NCBI RefSeq assembly: GCF_003432075.1
Contig: NZ_QWBU01000005.1
Span: 1 to 64,000, forward strand
Direction of reading: 5' to 3'
Origin: Shinella sp. WSJ-2
Lineage (GTDB): Bacteria > Pseudomonadota > Alphaproteobacteria > Rhizobiales > Rhizobiaceae
DNA length: 64,000 nucleotides
Shown here one piece after another: positions 61,470 to 64,000 of this stretch. The translations under genes and the position numbers were made by a program. The stretch's first letter is position 1, and every line of letters begins with the position of its first letter. The notes beneath the pieces were generated by a model that had not been told where the DNA came from, did no database searches, and saw only the letters and a program-made list of their open reading frames with translations.

Positions 61470-61534
61470 TCTTCGCACGGCAGCCGTGTGCGCAAAACCG
61501 CTCGGCGCTTTGCCGGAATTGCCGTGAAAAAACG

Positions 61535-61582
61535 CGAAGAGCCCTCGTGAGCGGTCTTGCGGCCGCTCGCGAGGGTTCTTCA
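61535..61582. terminator. Bidirectional terminator between the GNAT gene and fliJ
   Basis: A long stem, GCCCTCGTGAGCGG with CCGCTCGCGAGGGT, flanked by A-rich and T-rich ends, lies between convergent genes and can serve both. Confidence 0.8.
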
Positions 61583-61596
61583 GAACCGAAACGGGA

Positions 61597-61947
61597 TCAG
61601 GCGCGAAGCCGGACCGCGTTGTCGCGCTCTTCCAGCGCCGAAGCCTTGGCGAACTCCGCCTCGGCCTCTTCCAGCGCCAGTTCCGCAGCATCCTGCTGCA
61701 CCTTCAGTTCCCGGATCGAGACCTGCAGGTTGTCAGAGCGCTGCCGCGCCGCCTTGGCGAAGGTGGGGTAAGCGAAGTGATTGGGATCGGTAATCCCGGA
61801 TTTCTTCTCTTCGATAGCGATCTGACTTTCCAGCTCCTTCGACATCCGTTCGAATTCGGACATCATGAGCTGCAACTGAGACAGCTGCCGTCTTTTGTCT
61901 TTCACCTGAAATTCTTTCAGGCGAACTAGGCTCTCACGCGACTTCAT
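61597..61947 (-). CDS. fliJ: FliJ-type flagellar export chaperone
   Basis: A 116-residue coiled-coil protein starting MKSRESLVRLKEFQVKDKRR. MMSEFERMSKELESQIAIEE and a long heptad pattern to the end are as in alphaproteobacterial FliJ. FliJ links the flagellar ATPase FliI to the export gate and escorts substrates. Next to ctrA and divergent from it, consistent with cell-cycle control of flagellar genes. The sequence of coiled coils is weakly specific, but length and context fit. Confidence 0.8.
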   Translation of the reverse strand: MKSRESLVRLKEFQVKDKRRQLSQLQLMMSEFERMSKELESQIAIEEKKSGITDPNHFAYPTFAKAARQRSDNLQVSIRELKVQQDAAELALEEAEAEFAKASALEERDNAVRLRA

Positions 61948-62137
61948 ACGCAATACTCCCGTGGATAGCGAGACCCCGGCATAAAGGCTGGCGGCCGCCG
62001 AACACGATGGCGAACGCTTAACCCGGCATTCCAAATCAGTGCCAAAATGCGGCTTTCACCGTCTATCGGAACCGATCCTTCCACCCGAAGCTCGACAAAA
62101 CACGCCGAGCGTTAAAAAAAACCTAGCGAGAATTAAT

Positions 62138-62374
62138 GAATCCCTACCGCTGGTAACCTTTCGTTTACGGGCATCGTTAATCATAGGTTCGATGATTTAA
62201 GGCTCGGTAAATGCGGTTCGCAAAAAACATGGTGGCCCGCATTGATGAGTCTAAAGAGTCGGTTAGCGTTGTTTCTTAACGAGAAAATTTAAGAAACACA
62301 TTTCCGATTCACATTAGAAATCAGGAGTCTGCCTAAAATAATTAACAGATCGATACACCTTGCCAAAGTGAATC
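62138..62374. promoter_or_regulatory. Cluster of six GANTC (CcrM) sites in the ctrA promoter region
   Basis: GANTC at 62138, 62247, 62256, 62306, 62325 and 62370 within 237 bp of the 530-bp fliJ-ctrA gap. CcrM methylates this site in alphaproteobacteria, and ctrA transcription is known to respond to its methylation state in Caulobacter. A TTAACCA string near 62383 could also be a CtrA half site. Confidence 0.7.
62271..62297. promoter_or_regulatory. Perfect 9-bp inverted repeat upstream of ctrA
   Basis: GTTTCTTAA at 62271-62279 and TTAAGAAAC at 62289-62297 with a 9-bp spacer. It holds TTAA-N9-TTAA, 2 bp wider than the usual CtrA box. Confidence 0.55.
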
Positions 62375-62476
62375 AGGATTTGTTAACCAATTCGTGGCAG
62401 CCTCCAAATCAGGCAACGACTGGATCCGTATCGCGTAGGGGGCCAGGTACCTTGAGCGGCGGAAAAGGGGACAGAT

Positions 62477-63175
62477 ATGCGGGTTCTACTCATTGAGGAC
62501 GACAGCGCGACAGCGCAGAGCATCGAACTGATGCTGAAGTCCGAAAGCTTTAATGTGTATACCACCGACCTCGGCGAGGAAGGTGTCGATCTGGGCAAGT
62601 TGTATGATTACGACATCATCCTGCTCGATCTCAATCTGCCCGACATGTCGGGTTATGAAGTTTTGCGCACGCTGCGCCTATCTAAGGTCAAGACGCCGAT
62701 CCTGATTCTGTCGGGCATGGCCGGTATCGAAGACAAGGTGCGCGGCCTCGGCTTCGGTGCTGACGACTACATGACGAAGCCATTCCACAAGGATGAGCTC
62801 GTCGCCCGCATCCACGCCATCGTGCGCCGCTCCAAGGGTCATGCCCAGTCGGTCATCGCAACGGGCGAACTGATCGTCAACCTCGACGCCAAGACCGTCG
62901 AAGTTGGCGGCCAGCGCGTGCACCTGACGGGCAAGGAATACCAGATGCTCGAGCTGCTCTCGCTGCGCAAGGGCACGACACTCACCAAGGAAATGTTCCT
63001 CAACCACCTCTATGGCGGTATGGACGAACCGGAACTGAAAATCATCGACGTCTTCATCTGCAAGCTGCGCAAGAAGCTTGCAAACGCCGCCGGTGGCGCC
63101 AACTACATCGAGACGGTCTGGGGCCGCGGCTATGTGCTGCGCGAGCCCGATGGCGACTACGCAGAAAGCGCGTAA
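62477..63175 (+). CDS. ctrA: Cell-cycle master response regulator CtrA
   Basis: A 232-residue OmpR-type regulator. Receiver: phospho-Asp 51 in [10 protein letters not shown], acidic pair IEDD, and Lys in DDYMTKPFH. The winged-helix output domain (about 125-225) has the near-invariant CtrA stretches [20 protein letters not shown] and [14 protein letters not shown], ending [13 protein letters not shown]. It is the known master regulator of division, DNA methylation and motility genes in alphaproteobacteria. AGGGG lies upstream of the ATG, and a clear terminator follows. Confidence 0.97.
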   Translation: MRVLLIEDDSATAQSIELMLKSESFNVYTTDLGEEGVDLGKLYDYDIILLDLNLPDMSGYEVLRTLRLSKVKTPILILSGMAGIEDKVRGLGFGADDYMTKPFHKDELVARIHAIVRRSKGHAQSVIATGELIVNLDAKTVEVGGQRVHLTGKEYQMLELLSLRKGTTLTKEMFLNHLYGGMDEPELKIIDVFICKLRKKLANAAGGANYIETVWGRGYVLREPDGDYAESA

Positions 63176-63200
63176 TCCGCCCTCCTCCGCCCACGATTCA

Positions 63201-63226
63201 ACCCGCCGCTTGTCGGCGGGTTTTTC
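63201..63226 (+). terminator. Rho-independent terminator after ctrA
   Basis: ACCCGCCG and CGGCGGGT close a 5-nt loop and run into TTTTT. Confidence 0.85.
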
Positions 63227-63250
63227 TTTGTCCCGATGGACGCGTGCCGG

Positions 63251-63290
63251 AAAAGCAAAACGCGGCCGGCTCCTTCGAGCGGCCGCGTTC
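63251..63290 (-). terminator. Terminator of the receiver gene at 63314
   Basis: AACGCGGCCG (63259-63268) and CGGCCGCGTT (63280-63289) form a 10-bp stem. On the minus strand the stem is followed by TTGCTTTT. Confidence 0.75.
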
Positions 63291-63313
63291 GAAAACGGTA
63301 TCGGATTGTATGC

Positions 63314-63676
63314 TTAGGCAGCGATCGAGAGGTTGCTGAAGACCTGAGTCAGGATCTTGCGGTCGAACGGCTTCAGAAGAAAATCGTCCGCGCCGGCGCG
63401 CTTGCCCATCATCATCTTCTTCAGGTCCGCCTCGACGACGCAATAATAGATGCGCACCGACTTGCCCTGCAGCAGGTTGCGGACATTGCCGATCAGTTCG
63501 AGCGCACCGTCCATCGTGGCATCGACGATCAGGATGTTGGGAAGCTCCGCCTCGCAGCGTACCAGCGCTTCGAGCGAACTCGAGGCTTCCAGCACGAGGA
63601 AATTGAACCCGGTAAGAATACGTTTGCCGACCTTGCGGACGACATCGGAACCGTCGGCGATCATCAACCGCTGCAT
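63314..63676 (-). CDS. Atypical single-domain receiver protein
   Basis: A 120-residue CheY-like protein starting MQRLMIADGSDVVRKVGKRI. The phospho-acceptor Asp is kept (about 52, ILIVDATMDG), as is the Lys (about 102, FLLKPFD). The first acidic pair is reduced to AD, and the usual Thr/Ser region reads YYCVVEAD. It sits between ctrA and the chpT-like gene, so a role in the same phosphorelay or in motility is possible. I do not recognise a characterised homologue; it is neither DivK- nor CpdR-like. Confidence 0.8.
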   Translation of the reverse strand: MQRLMIADGSDVVRKVGKRILTGFNFLVLEASSSLEALVRCEAELPNILIVDATMDGALELIGNVRNLLQGKSVRIYYCVVEADLKKMMMGKRAGADDFLLKPFDRKILTQVFSNLSIAA

Positions 63677-63790
63677 TAGCTGCTCCTAAGGTCTCCCGCT
63701 CGTTAAGCGGGAACAGTACAGGAAGCGATACTACCGTCCACTGGCAAACAAAGCGTTAGCGGCCATGGTTAACGCCAGGCCGCTTTTGCA

Positions 63791-64000
63791 TCATTCGGCA
63801 GCCGGGATCATCCGGGCGCTGAAGACGATTTCTTCCGGGCTGGTCGCCACATCGAGTTCCATACCGGCCTCGTCGGCCAGAAGCACCGTGTAATAGGGCT
63901 GGATAGAGTGGGCATCGACCGATTCTTCCGGCGTTCCGGTGAGAATTTCCGTGAACTTCGGCGGTACGCGCAGCATACGGCCTTTCACCGCCAGCTTGAA
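63791..64000 (-). CDS. chpT: ChpT-like histidine phosphotransferase, C-terminal part (5' end beyond right edge)
   Basis: The last ~69 codons are visible, reading ...VKGRMLRVPPKFTEILTGTPEE then SVDAHSIQPYYTVLLADEAG and a stop at 63791. This matches the end of the ChpT pseudo-ATPase domain, notably VDAHSIQPYY. ChpT passes phosphate from CckA to CtrA and CpdR. The phospho-His region is outside the window. The frame is open through the window edge, so the ATG at 63988 is internal. The call rests on this tail and on the ctrA neighbourhood. Confidence 0.75.
   Translation of the reverse strand, partial: FKLAVKGRMLRVPPKFTEILTGTPEESVDAHSIQPYYTVLLADEAGMELDVATSPEEIVFSARMIPAAE

Noticed and set aside
63314-63676. 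Receiver considered as CpdR or DivK
   Set aside because: Sequence around the active site and the C-terminal half does not match either of them.
1-64000. CRISPR arrays, toxin-antitoxin pairs, prophage structural genes and insertion sequences
   Set aside because: No regularly spaced short repeats, no recognisable pairs, no phage morphogenesis genes and no transposases were seen.

Overview
The window looks like a chromosomal segment from a Rhizobiaceae member (Rhizobium/Agrobacterium/Ensifer/Shinella type); I cannot fix the genus. The evidence is the right end, which carries the alphaproteobacterial cell-cycle genes ctrA, sciP, a fliJ-type gene and the end of a chpT-type gene. A 2,870-residue cyclic beta-glucan synthase-like protein, HWE/HisKA_2 kinases with single-domain receivers, and an EcfG-type promoter support the same group. 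DNA is GC-rich in genes and AT-rich in several intergenic regions.

Layout. (1) 1-20.3 kb is a stress/envelope-flavoured accessory region: a cold-shock gene at the left edge, two kinase/receiver pairs (0.7-2.2 kb and 17.5-19.0 kb), a COG4315 secreted protein, an SbmA/BacA-like ABC exporter, a flavin-binding protein, the giant glucan synthase, and many very small genes. The small genes include three single-helix peptides of 27-44 residues, a stand-alone acyl carrier protein, and two paralogous ~40-residue membrane proteins that share a folded 5' leader. A perfect EcfG-like promoter (5504-5528) suggests part of this is general stress response. (2) 20.34-57.45 kb is a ~37-kb block bounded by two direct repeats of about 230 bp. 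The right repeat runs into the 3' end of an intact tRNA-Met(CAT). The left repeat ends with the last 12 nt of that tRNA and sits inside a truncated stress-protein gene. A large serine recombinase lacking its catalytic N-terminus lies next to the right repeat. I read the block as an integrated, now immobile, genomic island. (3) 57.4-64 kb is core chromosome: tRNA-Met, mnmA, a LuxR-type regulator, sciP, a PqiA-like gene, a GNAT gene, fliJ, ctrA, a receiver protein and chpT.

The island encodes what looks like a near-complete Wzx/Wzy exopolysaccharide pathway. It has a WecA-like initiating transferase, six further glycosyltransferases, a flippase, a likely polymerase, an ExoF/Wza-like export protein, a Wzz/ExoP-like protein without the tyrosine-kinase domain, pyruvyl- and acetyl-transferases and a DUF4038 glycosidase. 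Precursor genes fall into two sets. gmd and fcl make GDP-L-fucose. A cassette of RfbF-type cytidylyltransferase, C-methyltransferase, 3,5-epimerase, SDR, class-III aminotransferase, DUF4910 and PIG-L genes probably makes an unusual, perhaps branched amino sugar; no separate CDP-glucose 4,6-dehydratase is visible.

Regulation inside the island is distinctive. Two LuxR-type proteins have receiver domains in which the phospho-acceptor Asp is Asn. A 1,439-residue CheB-CheR-PAS-kinase-REC-REC-LuxR protein joins sensing, phosphorelay and DNA binding in one chain. An AGGCGTA-containing motif recurs in the promoter regions of the polysaccharide operons.
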